Shown piece by piece: positions 7,745 to 15,482 of a stretch of DNA of 64,000 nt. Position 1 is the stretch's first letter, and each line of letters begins with the position of its first letter. Source of the DNA: Sphingomonas parapaucimobilis NBRC 15100 (GTDB lineage Bacteria > Pseudomonadota > Alphaproteobacteria > Sphingomonadales > Sphingomonadaceae); NCBI RefSeq assembly GCF_000787715.1, contig NZ_BBPI01000034.1, positions 117,811 to 181,810 on the forward strand, given 5' to 3'. Position numbers and translations under genes: made by a program. The notes under the pieces are model-generated. The model was not told the DNA's origin, ran no database searches, and saw only the letters and a program-made list of their open reading frames with translations.

Positions 7745-7953
7745 CGGCGAGGCTCCCGAGCCAGGTTGACGACAAAGGCGCGGACCGTCTCGGCCGAGAC
7801 GATCTGCAGGAAGAGGGTCAGGATGAGCGACGCGATGGCCGCGCGCATGAAACCCTTGAGCAGCAGGCCCATCGCCAAGCCGTTGACGACCAGTGAGGCG
7901 GTGTGGACGAAGCGAAGCGTCATGGTGACGCGGTGACGCAGCTCGGCGCTCAT
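7741..7953 (-). CDS. Small two-pass membrane protein
   Basis: 70 residues with two hydrophobic helices (about 18-36 and 38-58) separated by a basic turn KGFMRAA. ATGA overlap with both neighbours. Unknown function in the lysogeny/early operon. Confidence 0.6.
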   Translation of the reverse strand: MSAELRHRVTMTLRFVHTASLVVNGLAMGLLLKGFMRAAIASLILTLFLQIVSAETVRAFVVNLAREPRR

Positions 7954-8315
7954 GCTGCGGCTCCGGCGCACATGGGTGGCGCGGTCCAGATGCACGGGGC
8001 CAAGACGCCCAAGGCGGCGCATTCCGCGCGGTCGGTCTTGCCGCAAAGGAGGCAGATCGGCGTGGTTGCCGCCTCGATGCCGCAGCGATGCCGCTCCAGC
8101 TCGTAGATGAGCGCGATATCGAAAGGATAGACACGGCTCAGGACGGCCAGCGTGCTGAGGTCCATCGGCACGATATCGGCCTCGATCCGCTGCAGCCATT
8201 CGGCGCGCTCGAAATCGGTCAGGTGGGGCACCGTGTCGATCGCCGCTGCCATGTCGTTCAACGACATGCGGCGACCGCGACGCAGGGCCTTCAGATAAGC
8301 GCCAGGCGTAATCAC
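7950..8315 (-). CDS. XRE-like HTH protein with Cys motif
   Basis: 121 residues. The first 60 resemble a degenerate helix-turn-helix (YLKALRRGRRMSLNDMAAAI), followed by a CLLCGKTDRAEC segment suited to zinc binding. Likely a DNA-binding regulator of the early region. ATG is coupled to the preceding gene (4-bp overlap). Confidence 0.65.
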   Translation of the reverse strand: MITPGAYLKALRRGRRMSLNDMAAAIDTVPHLTDFERAEWLQRIEADIVPMDLSTLAVLSRVYPFDIALIYELERHRCGIEAATTPICLLCGKTDRAECAALGVLAPCIWTAPPMCAGAAA

Positions 8316-8557
8316 CAGCGCCGCTCCGGCGTGATGTCGACGACGATCGGGCGTTGCACCTGCTGGCTGTCCAGCAAGCTGCGGAGATCGAACGTCAGCC
8401 GCGACGCCTTCAGGAACAGCTCATTGAGCTGCGGGAGCAAAGCCGTCTGCTCGGGCGTATCCACCACGCAGCCTTCTGGCAGCTGCCGCGCAATGCGGTC
8501 GCGTGCGACCCGCATTTCAGCGAGTGCGACGTTCAGTTCGTCGAGATCACACAGCAT
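8312..8557 (-). CDS. Hypothetical phage protein
   Basis: 81 residues, mostly helical (LDELNVALAEMRVARDRIARQL), probably a small coiled coil. First gene of the tightly overlapped block 8557-5201. The 123 bp upstream (8558-8680) hold no gene and could carry a promoter. Confidence 0.6.
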   Translation of the reverse strand: MLCDLDELNVALAEMRVARDRIARQLPEGCVVDTPEQTALLPQLNELFLKASRLTFDLRSLLDSQQVQRPIVVDITPERRW

Positions 8558-8680
8558 GGGACGGCCTGAGCTCCGGGCAAAAATTCACCGCTCCACCGAT
8601 CACGTCGGATCGGCGGGGGCGGCTTTGGGTCGGTTGGTTGTAGGGAGTACGATCGGTGGGAGTACGGTCGGCGGCGGCGG

Positions 8681-9139
8681 TCATGGGGGCAGCTGCCCGA
8701 TCAGATGGGGGAGGGTGGCTTCGAAAGCGGATATGCCCTCGGCAATTTCACGGACGGCGGCGCGACGATCGCGCTCGCTGGCCTGCGGTTGCATGGCGAT
8801 GAGGAGCGCCGCATGGGCATCCGCGCTCTCCCTGATCGCGATCACCGTCAGGTCGGGCAGGTCCCCGTCATCGATGCCGACGACGATCGGCGCCGACGTC
8901 TCGAACAGACGTCGATAGGTGTCGAGCATGGGAGCGCCAGCGCCACCGGCGGCGCGCCAGGCGCGGTCCAGCGCCAGCGCCGTCTCGATCGGCGGCGTGC
9001 GCGGCGTTTCTGGATGACGCCAGTCGTCGATGGTCCGCTGCGCCCGGCTGGCAATCTGGCGGACCGCATCGCTGCCGATACGCTTTTCGATCGCCTGGAG
9101 CGCGAATTCGAAAGACATGGGGTCGCGGGGGAGGGTCAT
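8681..9139 (-). CDS. Hypothetical phage early protein
   Basis: 152 residues from ATG 9139 (ATG 9118 or 9193 are alternatives; none has a clear ribosome site). The N-terminal segment ALQAIEKRIGSDAVRQIASRAQRT followed by IDDW looks like a helix-turn-helix; the rest is helical and acidic. Function unknown. Confidence 0.55.
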   Translation of the reverse strand: MTLPRDPMSFEFALQAIEKRIGSDAVRQIASRAQRTIDDWRHPETPRTPPIETALALDRAWRAAGGAGAPMLDTYRRLFETSAPIVVGIDDGDLPDLTVIAIRESADAHAALLIAMQPQASERDRRAAVREIAEGISAFEATLPHLIGQLPP

Positions 9140-9194
9140 CGTGCCGCGCCCGGGCATGGTCGGCGGCGCGCAGCCCCGGATGAATTTACCCACC

Positions 9195-9402
9195 GCCGAC
9201 CCACGACGCCCCGTCGGACGCCGAGACGAATTGCGGAAGCGCTCGACGACCGCAAAGGCATTGCAACGAGATCGGCGGTATCGCCACGCGATGCGAAACA
9301 GGTCGCCAGCAGCTGTACCAACCCCCGTTGGAGGTGCTGCTGGCGCTCGCCACCCGACTGGGGCGCGAGACTGGAAAAGAAAATCTCCCCGGATAGCATG
9401 TC
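9195..9402 (+). other. Coding-like remnant without a start codon
   Basis: One + strand frame reads GGIATRCETGRQQLYQPP then LEVLLALATRLGRETG, which resembles a small HTH protein, and stops at 9400-9402. No ATG, GTG or TTG is available between the upstream stop and the conserved-looking part. It may be the decayed partner of the gene at 9482, or chance. Confidence 0.25.
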
Positions 9403-9481
9403 AGTGCCCTCCACCGGGGGCGCTGGACGCGCCCCCGGCTTCGGCTACTGTGGTGTTGCCTACACCCACAGGAGTCGGAAA

Positions 9482-9769
9482 TTGCACTATATCGAGCGTA
9501 CCTTTGACGGCGAGCGCGTCGTCTTGGATCACAACACTTTCGAGCGCTGCCTCTTCAGGAATTGTACGCTGGTCAACGAGGGCGGCCCCTTCGAATTCCG
9601 GGGCGGAATGCGCGTGGACGGCAACGTCACCTTTGATATTGCAGGTGGCGAAGCGACCCTTGGGCTGCTCGACTTCTTCGGGAAGGCCTTCGGTTACGTC
9701 GATATCCTGGGCACCAAGTACGTCCGACTGGACGGCCAAGGAAATCAGGGTGCGCCCATCGGTAACTGA
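9482..9769 (+). CDS. Small conserved-type protein with TTG start
   Basis: 95 residues read from TTG 9482, chosen because AGGAG at 9470-9474 lies 7 nt upstream. The sequence has alternating Phe/Cys beta-helix-like elements (NTFERCLFRNCTLV) like small pentapeptide-type proteins seen in many proteobacteria. It runs against the leftward operon, as a separately expressed lysogenic (moron) gene would. Function unknown. Confidence 0.7.
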   Translation: MHYIERTFDGERVVLDHNTFERCLFRNCTLVNEGGPFEFRGGMRVDGNVTFDIAGGEATLGLLDFFGKAFGYVDILGTKYVRLDGQGNQGAPIGN

Positions 9770-9819
9770 CGACCGCAATTCCACCGTGCCGGGACACACG
9801 TCGCGAGGCTGTGTCCCGG

Positions 9820-9993
9820 TCATCGCGTCAGCTTCCAGAACTGGGCGAGGCATTCGTCCGACGCGTCGCGTTCCAGATCGCGGAGGGCCTGCTCGGCCGC
9901 GCCAGCGCATTCGCTGTCGGCCAGCAGGACGAGGGCCTGACGGACGAACGCTGCGTCTGCAGCGATGCCCGCAGGGGGGAGATCATGGCTCAT
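9820..9993 (-). CDS. 57-residue phage protein
   Basis: A short gene from ATG 9993 to the stop at 9820-9822. It begins MSHDLPPAGIAADAAFVRQA and ends AQFWKLTR, with good GC3. The start overlaps the upstream regulator's stop by 4 bp. Helical and acidic; function unknown. Confidence 0.6.
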   Translation of the reverse strand: MSHDLPPAGIAADAAFVRQALVLLADSECAGAAEQALRDLERDASDECLAQFWKLTR

Positions 9994-10289
9994 GCGTCCG
10001 CCCCGTGATCGGTGCCGATCAGCGGCGGGGCGGATGGCGTCGGGGTCGCATCTTCGAGCGGATACAGATCGGGGCGAAGATCATGACGCGATACGCCGGT
10101 CAACTCCTCCGTCTTCAGCACATACTCTGGTGCTACCGGCCAGTTGCGCTTCAGCCATGTGTTGATGGTCGTTTGCGGGCACCCGATCAGACGACTCAGC
10201 GCAGTCTGTCCGCCAGCTTTGCGAACCGCTTTGGCCAATGCCGAATCTGACGTGTGGTGAAGCGCCATGCGAATCACGTCTAACGACAT
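9990..10289 (-). CDS. YdaS/Cro-like DNA-binding regulator
   Basis: 99 residues; a YdaS-type helix-turn-helix spans about residues 15-65 (VRKAGGQTALSRLIGCPQTT, then WLKRNWPVAPEYVLKTEELTG). It is divergent from the XRE repressor and heads the leftward operon, the position of Cro. The annotated ATG sits inside operator 1, and no Shine-Dalgarno is visible, so translation may be leaderless or start at the Met codon at 10268. Confidence 0.8.
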   Translation of the reverse strand: MSLDVIRMALHHTSDSALAKAVRKAGGQTALSRLIGCPQTTINTWLKRNWPVAPEYVLKTEELTGVSRHDLRPDLYPLEDATPTPSAPPLIGTDHGADA

Positions 10290-10341
10290 GTCGTTAGACA
10301 GTCAACGACATGTCGTTATTCTAATCTATCGACCTGTCGTT
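10281..10341. promoter_or_regulatory. Three-operator lysogeny switch
   Basis: Core AACGACATGTCGTT occurs perfectly at 10282-10295 (as a 16-bp palindrome 10281-10296) and 10304-10317, and with two changes at 10328-10341 (ATCGACCTGTCGTT). Spacings are 22 and 24 bp, about two helical turns. The array lies between the divergent regulators, as in lambda OR. Confidence 0.85.
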
Positions 10342-10352
10342 AAACCGGGTTT

Positions 10353-10838
10353 GTGACCTTAGGGCAGCGCATAGAGGAGCGGAGATTAACGCTCAAAATC
10401 CCAAGCATTAGTGCTCTGGCGAGGCGCGCGGGTATGCCGCAGTCGACCTTGAGCGGATTGATCAACGGTCCGAGTCGCTGGTCCCCGCATCTGCCGAAGC
10501 TTGCGACGGCGTTGCAGACCACCGTCGAATGGCTGCTCGGCGTCACCGACGATCCTGATGAAAATACAGCCCCACCGCCGCCTGAGCCGGACTTTCAGCC
10601 CCTGACGCTTGAGGTCATGTTCCCAAGCCAGCCAGCGCTGGAGCAGATGTTCGCCGGGCTTCTTCTAGCATCGGAGGGGATGACGACGGACGAACTCGCT
10701 CGCGAGTTAGCAGTGCAGCTTCCCAAAGCGCTCGGGCTCGCGCGATCCGCTCGGCCGTCGCATCGGGCCTACCAGCCCGTGAAGCATGAAGAAGGTGCTG
10801 AAGCGTCGCATGGCGCTCGCTCAGCACCCTCGCGATAG
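10353..10838 (+). CDS. XRE-family phage repressor lacking a protease domain
   Basis: 161 residues from GTG 10353, 12 bp after the third operator. The HTH spans about residues 3-62 (ALARRAGMPQSTLSGLINGP). A proline-rich linker (ENTAPPPPEPD) precedes a ~70-residue C-terminal helical region. No LexA/S24 Ser-Lys protease domain is present, so RecA-stimulated self-cleavage is not expected. It most likely holds the lysogenic state through the three operators. Confidence 0.8.
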   Translation: MTLGQRIEERRLTLKIPSISALARRAGMPQSTLSGLINGPSRWSPHLPKLATALQTTVEWLLGVTDDPDENTAPPPPEPDFQPLTLEVMFPSQPALEQMFAGLLLASEGMTTDELARELAVQLPKALGLARSARPSHRAYQPVKHEEGAEASHGARSAPSR

Positions 10839-11000
10839 TGGCGCATCTTAGGGGGCATTCAGGGCAAGCCAACGGGCAGGCGGGATTCGACAACAGATAC
10901 TCATTCACGAATTAGGTGGCCTCCAGATGGTGGCCGGACGGGAGGCGGCGGCGAACTAACTCATGTGGGTTAACCGCCTGGGACGGTGACGGGGGAAACT

Positions 11001-11327
11001 ATGAGGCAGGCTATTCTGACGTTAGGAGTGCTGTTGCTCTGCGGCTGTGCCAGCAAGGTGGAACAGGCCAAGGAGAATGTGAAGTTTCAGGAAGAACATG
11101 GCACTGTCGGTGGGCTATGCGATGCACAGCGAGCCCTCGCCAAAGCCTATGAGGATGCCAAGGACGGCGACAATTATCGGATCGAGGTGCTGATCGCCGA
11201 AACGACTTGCGACCGTGCTGCGCAAGTCGGGGGCATCATGCCAGCCAATGAGCAAGACCCTGCTTATAGCATCGAACCCGACAACATGGATGCTTTGCCA
11301 GATACGACATCTACCCCAAGCAAATGA
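11001..11327 (+). CDS. Small lipoprotein
   Basis: 108 residues from ATG 11001, supported by GGGGGA just upstream. The signal peptide ends in lipobox LCGC with the modified Cys at 16. The mature part has two further cysteines (GLCDAQ, TTCDRAA) and a charged helix. Its stop overlaps the next gene's start, linking it to a secreted nuclease; the pair could act at the envelope, for example against incoming DNA. Function inferred only from context. Confidence 0.7.
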   Translation: MRQAILTLGVLLLCGCASKVEQAKENVKFQEEHGTVGGLCDAQRALAKAYEDAKDGDNYRIEVLIAETTCDRAAQVGGIMPANEQDPAYSIEPDNMDALPDTTSTPSK

Positions 11328-11713
11328 TCAGGGCGATCACCATATCACTTCTGCTCGCTATGCCCGCGATCGCTGCAAAACCCCGGTGTAGTGCGATCGA
11401 CGGCGACACGCTGCGTTGCGGCCGTGAGCGCATCCGGCTGATTGGTATCGACGCGCCGGAGATGCCCGGTCACTGCCGCCCTGGACGGCTCTGCGCGGTT
11501 GGCGACCCCTTTGCCTCTCGAGACAGCCTGGCGAACGCTCTGTTTGCGCCGATCGTCATCGAGCGCGTCGGCCGCGACAGATATGGCCGGACACTGGCGT
11601 TCGTTTCGGCCGGTGGCGAGGATTTGTCGTGCGTTCAGCTGCGGCGCGGACAGGCACGATACAGGCCCGATTGGGATGTCGGAAACCGCGTGGGGCGGTG
11701 CCAAGGCCGATAG
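11324..11713 (+). CDS. Secreted staphylococcal-nuclease-like protein
   Basis: 129 residues with an N-terminal signal (residues 1-18). The SNase core is recognisable: AIDGDTLRC with Asp metal ligands, RIRLIGIDAPE (Arg and the Asp/Glu pair), and DRYGRTLAFV with the second catalytic Arg. Six or so cysteines suggest a disulfide-stabilised periplasmic enzyme. Coupled by ATGA to the lipoprotein gene. A periplasmic nuclease carried by a prophage could degrade competing phage DNA on entry; this is inference. Confidence 0.8.
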   Translation: MIRAITISLLLAMPAIAAKPRCSAIDGDTLRCGRERIRLIGIDAPEMPGHCRPGRLCAVGDPFASRDSLANALFAPIVIERVGRDRYGRTLAFVSAGGEDLSCVQLRRGQARYRPDWDVGNRVGRCQGR

Positions 11714-11781
11714 GATGGTCACAGATTTCTCGCCGACCAATGGAAGCTGGCGAATTACGATTCTATTTGAAGGGGATGCCC

Positions 11782-12666
11782 GTGGCGAAGAACGAAGCAA
11801 AAGGGGCTGAGGGGGGCGAAGACATCGGCGCCGAGTGTGGGATCATCATGCCGATAGCAACTATGCCGGATTATCCAGCAGGCCATTGGGAGGCGATGCT
11901 GGAATTGATTTCGCGTGGGGTGAGCAAGGCCGGTATGAAACCTCAGCCGGTTTGGGCGAACGGTCCGGCCGATGTGATACAAGAGCGGATCGTCCGTAAT
12001 CTGTACGAACAGCCATATGCTGTTTGCGACGTCAGTGGATTGAACCCAAACGTGATGTTTGAGCTTGGTATTCGTTTGGCATTTGGCAAGCCGACTATCA
12101 TCGTAAATGATGGCGTTATCAGAGCCCCGTTTGATATTGGCCCCGCAGAATATGTGCCTTATGATAGGAGCCTTCATTTCCAAGTCGCGGAGGATTTCGT
12201 TGTACGGCTCGCCGCAAAGATAGAGGCCGTTAAATCTGTCGTGCAGCAGGGAAATTACCGCCCATACATCAAGACTTTTGGGCCAATAGAGCTTGGCGCG
12301 CCAGGAAATGAGTCCGTTCCATTGGGTAAGGCTGTTTTGGACCAATTGAGTACCCTGGCTGCGGAAATGCGGGCAGTGAAACAGAGTCTACCAAACACCA
12401 TTCGCGACAAGCTGGTCGTTAGCGATAAGCAAGTCGACCTTTATGCCCCTAATTCTGAAGTTGCCTTGAGCAATGTCTTTAATGTCCTACCTATAGCAAT
12501 TACCGAAGTAACAAATCGAATTCTGGATAGATATCCAGAAGCCATTGTTTCGGAGTTTGCGAGAGGCATGATAGTAGTATCTGCGACAGGGAAAAGCCCT
12601 GCTCAGCGCCATGCAATGGAGTTTGCTATCCGTAAAATCATTACAGATGTGGAAGGCGGAATCTGA
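11782..12666 (+). CDS. Nucleoside 2-deoxyribosyltransferase-like (TIR-related fold) protein
   Basis: 294 residues from GTG 11782, chosen because AAGGGGA at 11770-11776 is correctly spaced (ATG 11776 is the alternative). Residues ~15-140 show the DRHyd-type core: GIIMPIATMPDY, then CDVSGLNPNVMFELGIRLAF with the Asp and catalytic-position Glu, then GKPTIIV. These domains cleave nucleosides, NAD or nucleotides and are frequent in conflict systems. The C-terminal ~150 residues are unrecognised. The gene is visibly AT-richer than its neighbours, suggesting separate acquisition. Confidence 0.65.
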   Translation: MAKNEAKGAEGGEDIGAECGIIMPIATMPDYPAGHWEAMLELISRGVSKAGMKPQPVWANGPADVIQERIVRNLYEQPYAVCDVSGLNPNVMFELGIRLAFGKPTIIVNDGVIRAPFDIGPAEYVPYDRSLHFQVAEDFVVRLAAKIEAVKSVVQQGNYRPYIKTFGPIELGAPGNESVPLGKAVLDQLSTLAAEMRAVKQSLPNTIRDKLVVSDKQVDLYAPNSEVALSNVFNVLPIAITEVTNRILDRYPEAIVSEFARGMIVVSATGKSPAQRHAMEFAIRKIITDVEGGI

Positions 12667-12729
12667 TTTAGATCAGGTAATGGCGTGAAGTTCGGCATTT
12701 GCCACGCTGACAAACGGGAGGTGATATTT

Positions 12730-13656
12730 GTGAGCGATGAACCATTTCCTGCTCCCGCAACCTATCCCGACGGGTATTTCGGCGCTCAGGAAAACTGCAT
12801 TTTTCCTGGCCTGGTTCAATTGGACGTTAGGACGGTGGCGAACAGGATCGAACGCGCCTTCCCTTTGGATATCAGGCTCGAGGTCGACGAATGCTGGCTT
12901 ACGATCGGTCGGCAAGCTGGCCTGTTCCAGCGACTGACCAGTCCGCTTCTGGGTGGCGGCGAACCGATCGCAACCCCGATCAGGCTGCGCGTTCGGCTGC
13001 AGCATTGCTATGTCCGCTACCAATGCCAAGGGGTCAGCATCCCCACCAGCTCAAAGTATCGCAGCGCGGTGGAGATCGGCACCTATTCGGATCGGCGTAA
13101 CACGTCGGACACGACCGCCTCGACGCAGGATGTCAGCGGCAACGCTGGCTTCGGCGCGAAAGCGGGCACCAAAGAAAGCTCTCTTTCCGCGGAAGCTGGC
13201 TTTCGATCCGCCTCGCAATGGCAGGGCAAGGTCACGACCGAGCGCGTTATCGCGGCGACCCGGGACATTTACGAAGTCGAAGCGGTGCCTGGGGGCTGGC
13301 GAGTAGGAGACAAGGTGTTCGGCGATCCGGTGAAAGACGGCGGGTTGCTCGATGGCCCGTACTTTGCGCGCAAGGTTGAGGGGCATCCGCATAGCTGCTT
13401 GGTTCAATTTCCCCGAGGAACGAGCGATGGCGTGATCCTGCTGGATGTAACGACCCGCGACGGGCTTCGGGTGGAGCGGGAGGACGGAGCGGGAGCCTCA
13501 CCTAACGAGCGTGAAAGTGCCGTGCTTGCGATGAAGGATCGAATGGCCGCTTTGTGCATCGAGACCGGGGAACGCCAATCTTTGTCCGAAGTGATTTTGG
13601 CCAGCGTGTCGGTGCGCTGCTCGGCCGCCCACGATGCCGAGGAGATGCCGCTTTGA
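12730..13656 (+). CDS. Unknown cargo protein
   Basis: 308 residues from GTG 12730, fixed by a near-perfect GGGAGGTGA at 12716-12724. Three parts: an N-terminal ~130-residue beta-rich region with repeated cysteines; a Gly/Ala/Ser/Thr-rich low-complexity middle (NAGFGAKAGTKESSLSAEAG); a C-terminal beta domain with GGWRVGDKVFGDPV. No signal peptide or membrane segment, no family recognised. The stop overlaps the TTG start of the EAL gene, so the two are coupled and probably functionally linked. Confidence 0.65.
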   Translation: MSDEPFPAPATYPDGYFGAQENCIFPGLVQLDVRTVANRIERAFPLDIRLEVDECWLTIGRQAGLFQRLTSPLLGGGEPIATPIRLRVRLQHCYVRYQCQGVSIPTSSKYRSAVEIGTYSDRRNTSDTTASTQDVSGNAGFGAKAGTKESSLSAEAGFRSASQWQGKVTTERVIAATRDIYEVEAVPGGWRVGDKVFGDPVKDGGLLDGPYFARKVEGHPHSCLVQFPRGTSDGVILLDVTTRDGLRVEREDGAGASPNERESAVLAMKDRMAALCIETGERQSLSEVILASVSVRCSAAHDAEEMPL

Positions 13657-14834
13657 GCCGGGACGACCTGTTCCACGGGGCCAATTCCTTCAACACGCCG
13701 TCTGGCGCCGCGCGTGAGGAGCTGGAAGCCCGACTTGCCGCCTTGTACGCTGAAAGCGATGGCAGATTTCACGCCCTGGTTCGCGCGGCAGGTCTGCGGC
13801 CGACCGACGATTTCCGCGACCGGGATCTGCGGGCGCTGAATTTCCTAGATGCCGAATTGGAGGGCTTCGACTTCAGCGGGAGCGACCTCCGTGGGACCGG
13901 GTTGCGGTTCGCCCATTTGGGGCTATCCACCAAACTAGATCGGGCGCTGCTCGATGAGGACGACGCCGATTGGATCAGCCGTCGAGATTCCGACTGGCCA
14001 TACTGGGACGAAGACCTATTTCGCGATCTGTCTAGGGCCCTCGCGTCGGGGAAAATCACGGTCGTCTACCAGCCGATTTTGTCGGTGAAGGAGGCGATGA
14101 TACTACGGGTCGAAGCGCTTGCACGCTGGGACCATCCGACCCGTGGGCCGGTTCCGGCCTCCACGTTTATTCCAATGCTGATGGAGCTGGGCGGCTTAGA
14201 TCGCCTTGGCCATGTGCTTCTTGAACGCGTGGTGGAGGACCAGCGCAAAATGCGGGAGCTCGGCGTGATCATCGGGATTTCGGTGAACATGGCAGCTGCG
14301 TCGGTCGCGAACAGGGCATTCTGCGAGGACTGTATGCGGATACTCGCCGGACAGAAGGCAGACATCCGCTTCGAATTTACCGAGGCCGACATCGCGATCC
14401 ATCGCGATGCCTTCCTAGAAAACCTGCTCAAGCTGCGGCCACTTGGTGTCGACATCGCGATTGATGATTACGGCACCAGCTATTCGTCACTCTCCGAAAT
14501 AAGAGATATCGGCGCGCGGGAGATGAAGATCGACAGGAGCTTCATCGGCTCCATAAACAGCAGCCCGGGCGCCGACGTCGTAAAGTCCGTGATAGACCTT
14601 GGTCATTCGTTGGGGATGAGTGTCACGGCCGAGGGGATCGAGTCGAGCGCTGAGGCATATTTCGCCAAGACGCTGGGATGCGATGACCTACAGGGTTTCT
14701 GGGTCCGGAGGCCGCTACCCTTTGATGATCTGATCGAATTTCTGCACGTATCGACGATCGGCGGATGGTCGCAGAAGCTGCTGACCTTGCAACCTCCTCG
14801 CGACGACCCAAGGAAAAATCTGGACCTTACGTAA
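13653..14834 (+). CDS. EAL-domain c-di-GMP phosphodiesterase with pentapeptide-like N-terminus
   Basis: 393 residues from TTG 13653 (overlaps the upstream stop; GGAG upstream). Residues ~58-90 form pentapeptide-like repeats (DLRALNFLDAELEGFDFSGS), and the EAL domain spans ~130-370. Catalytic positions appear intact: EAL at 154-156, Asn212, Glu244, DD at 271-272 (DDYGTSYSSL), Lys292, Glu330 (AEGIE) and Gln347. It should hydrolyse c-di-GMP to pGpG. A phosphodiesterase in phage cargo is unusual; it may change host motility/biofilm or remove another cyclic dinucleotide. Confidence 0.85.
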   Translation: MSRDDLFHGANSFNTPSGAAREELEARLAALYAESDGRFHALVRAAGLRPTDDFRDRDLRALNFLDAELEGFDFSGSDLRGTGLRFAHLGLSTKLDRALLDEDDADWISRRDSDWPYWDEDLFRDLSRALASGKITVVYQPILSVKEAMILRVEALARWDHPTRGPVPASTFIPMLMELGGLDRLGHVLLERVVEDQRKMRELGVIIGISVNMAAASVANRAFCEDCMRILAGQKADIRFEFTEADIAIHRDAFLENLLKLRPLGVDIAIDDYGTSYSSLSEIRDIGAREMKIDRSFIGSINSSPGADVVKSVIDLGHSLGMSVTAEGIESSAEAYFAKTLGCDDLQGFWVRRPLPFDDLIEFLHVSTIGGWSQKLLTLQPPRDDPRKNLDLT

Positions 14835-14848
14835 ACTATAGTTTACGT
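14829..14848. promoter_or_regulatory. 20-bp perfect palindromic operator of the TA module
   Basis: ACGTAAACTATAGTTTACGT is a perfect palindrome ending one base before the toxin ATG and overlapping the stop of the EAL gene. It is the expected autoregulatory site for the antitoxin. No Shine-Dalgarno fits between it and the ATG, so translation is probably leaderless or coupled. Confidence 0.75.
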
Positions 14849-14849
14849 C

Positions 14850-15143
14850 ATGACCTACACCGTTCGCCAGACCGAAGACTTCGCCGCTTGGCTGGCCAGC
14901 CTCACCGACCGGACCGCGCAGAAGGCGATTGCCAAGCGCCTGGTCCGCGTCGAAGCTGGCCTGCTGGGCGATTGGGCCTCGGTCGGCGAGGGTGTGTCGG
15001 AACTGCGGGTTCATGTCGGGCCGGGCTATCGGGTGTATTTCACCATCCGCCAGCGCGAGATCGTGATCCTGCTCTGCGGCGGCGACAAGTCCAGCCAGTC
15101 GCGGGACATCCGGCAGGCCAAGGAATTGGCAGACGGCCTATAG
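14850..15143 (+). CDS. RelE/ParE-superfamily toxin (HigB-type)
   Basis: 97 residues. Carries the family's FAAWLASLTDRTAQKAIAKR helix pair and the strand signature GPGYRVYFTIRQ followed by LLCGGDKSSQSRDI. In this subgroup the toxin cuts mRNA at the ribosome. The toxin gene precedes its antitoxin, the HigBA arrangement. It stabilises the prophage or adds phage defence by context. Confidence 0.85.
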   Translation: MTYTVRQTEDFAAWLASLTDRTAQKAIAKRLVRVEAGLLGDWASVGEGVSELRVHVGPGYRVYFTIRQREIVILLCGGDKSSQSRDIRQAKELADGL

Positions 15144-15179
15144 GCCGCGCCAACCGCCCACCCCACCACGGAAGCGACC

Positions 15180-15479
15180 ATGACCACCAAAACCATTCCC
15201 TTCGACGCAGCCGAATATCTCACCTCCACCGAGGATCACGCCGAGCTGCTCAGCGACGCATTGGCGGAAGGCGATGCCGCGTATATCGCCGCTGCACTCG
15301 GCACTATCGCGCGCGCGCGCGGTATCGCTCGGGTCGCCGAGGAGACCGGCCTATCGCGCCAGGCGCTGCACAAGGCGCTGGGCAAGCGCGGCAATCCCAC
15401 CCTTTCCACCATCCTGAAGGTGCTGGGGACGCTGGACTTGGAGCTGCACGCGCGGGTGCGTCAGCCGGAGGCAGCGTAA
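15180..15479 (+). CDS. HigA-type addiction-module antidote
   Basis: 99 residues, 36 bp after the toxin. Starts in the family style (FDAAEYL then HAELLSDALAEGD) and contains an XRE helix-turn-helix at about 48-85 (ARVAEETGLSRQALHKALG). Should neutralise the toxin and bind the palindrome at 14829-14848. Confidence 0.85.
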   Translation: MTTKTIPFDAAEYLTSTEDHAELLSDALAEGDAAYIAAALGTIARARGIARVAEETGLSRQALHKALGKRGNPTLSTILKVLGTLDLELHARVRQPEAA

Positions 15480-15482
15480 CCG

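Noticed and set aside
10615..10908. Minus-strand frame with a Cys-rich start (CPLACPECPLRC) antisense to the phage repressor
   Set aside because: Most of it mirrors the repressor coding sequence, GC3 is poor and no ribosome site or neighbour supports it.
14829..14848. CRISPR-like or phage att palindrome
   Set aside because: Single palindrome adjoining a TA module; no repeat-spacer array exists anywhere in the window.
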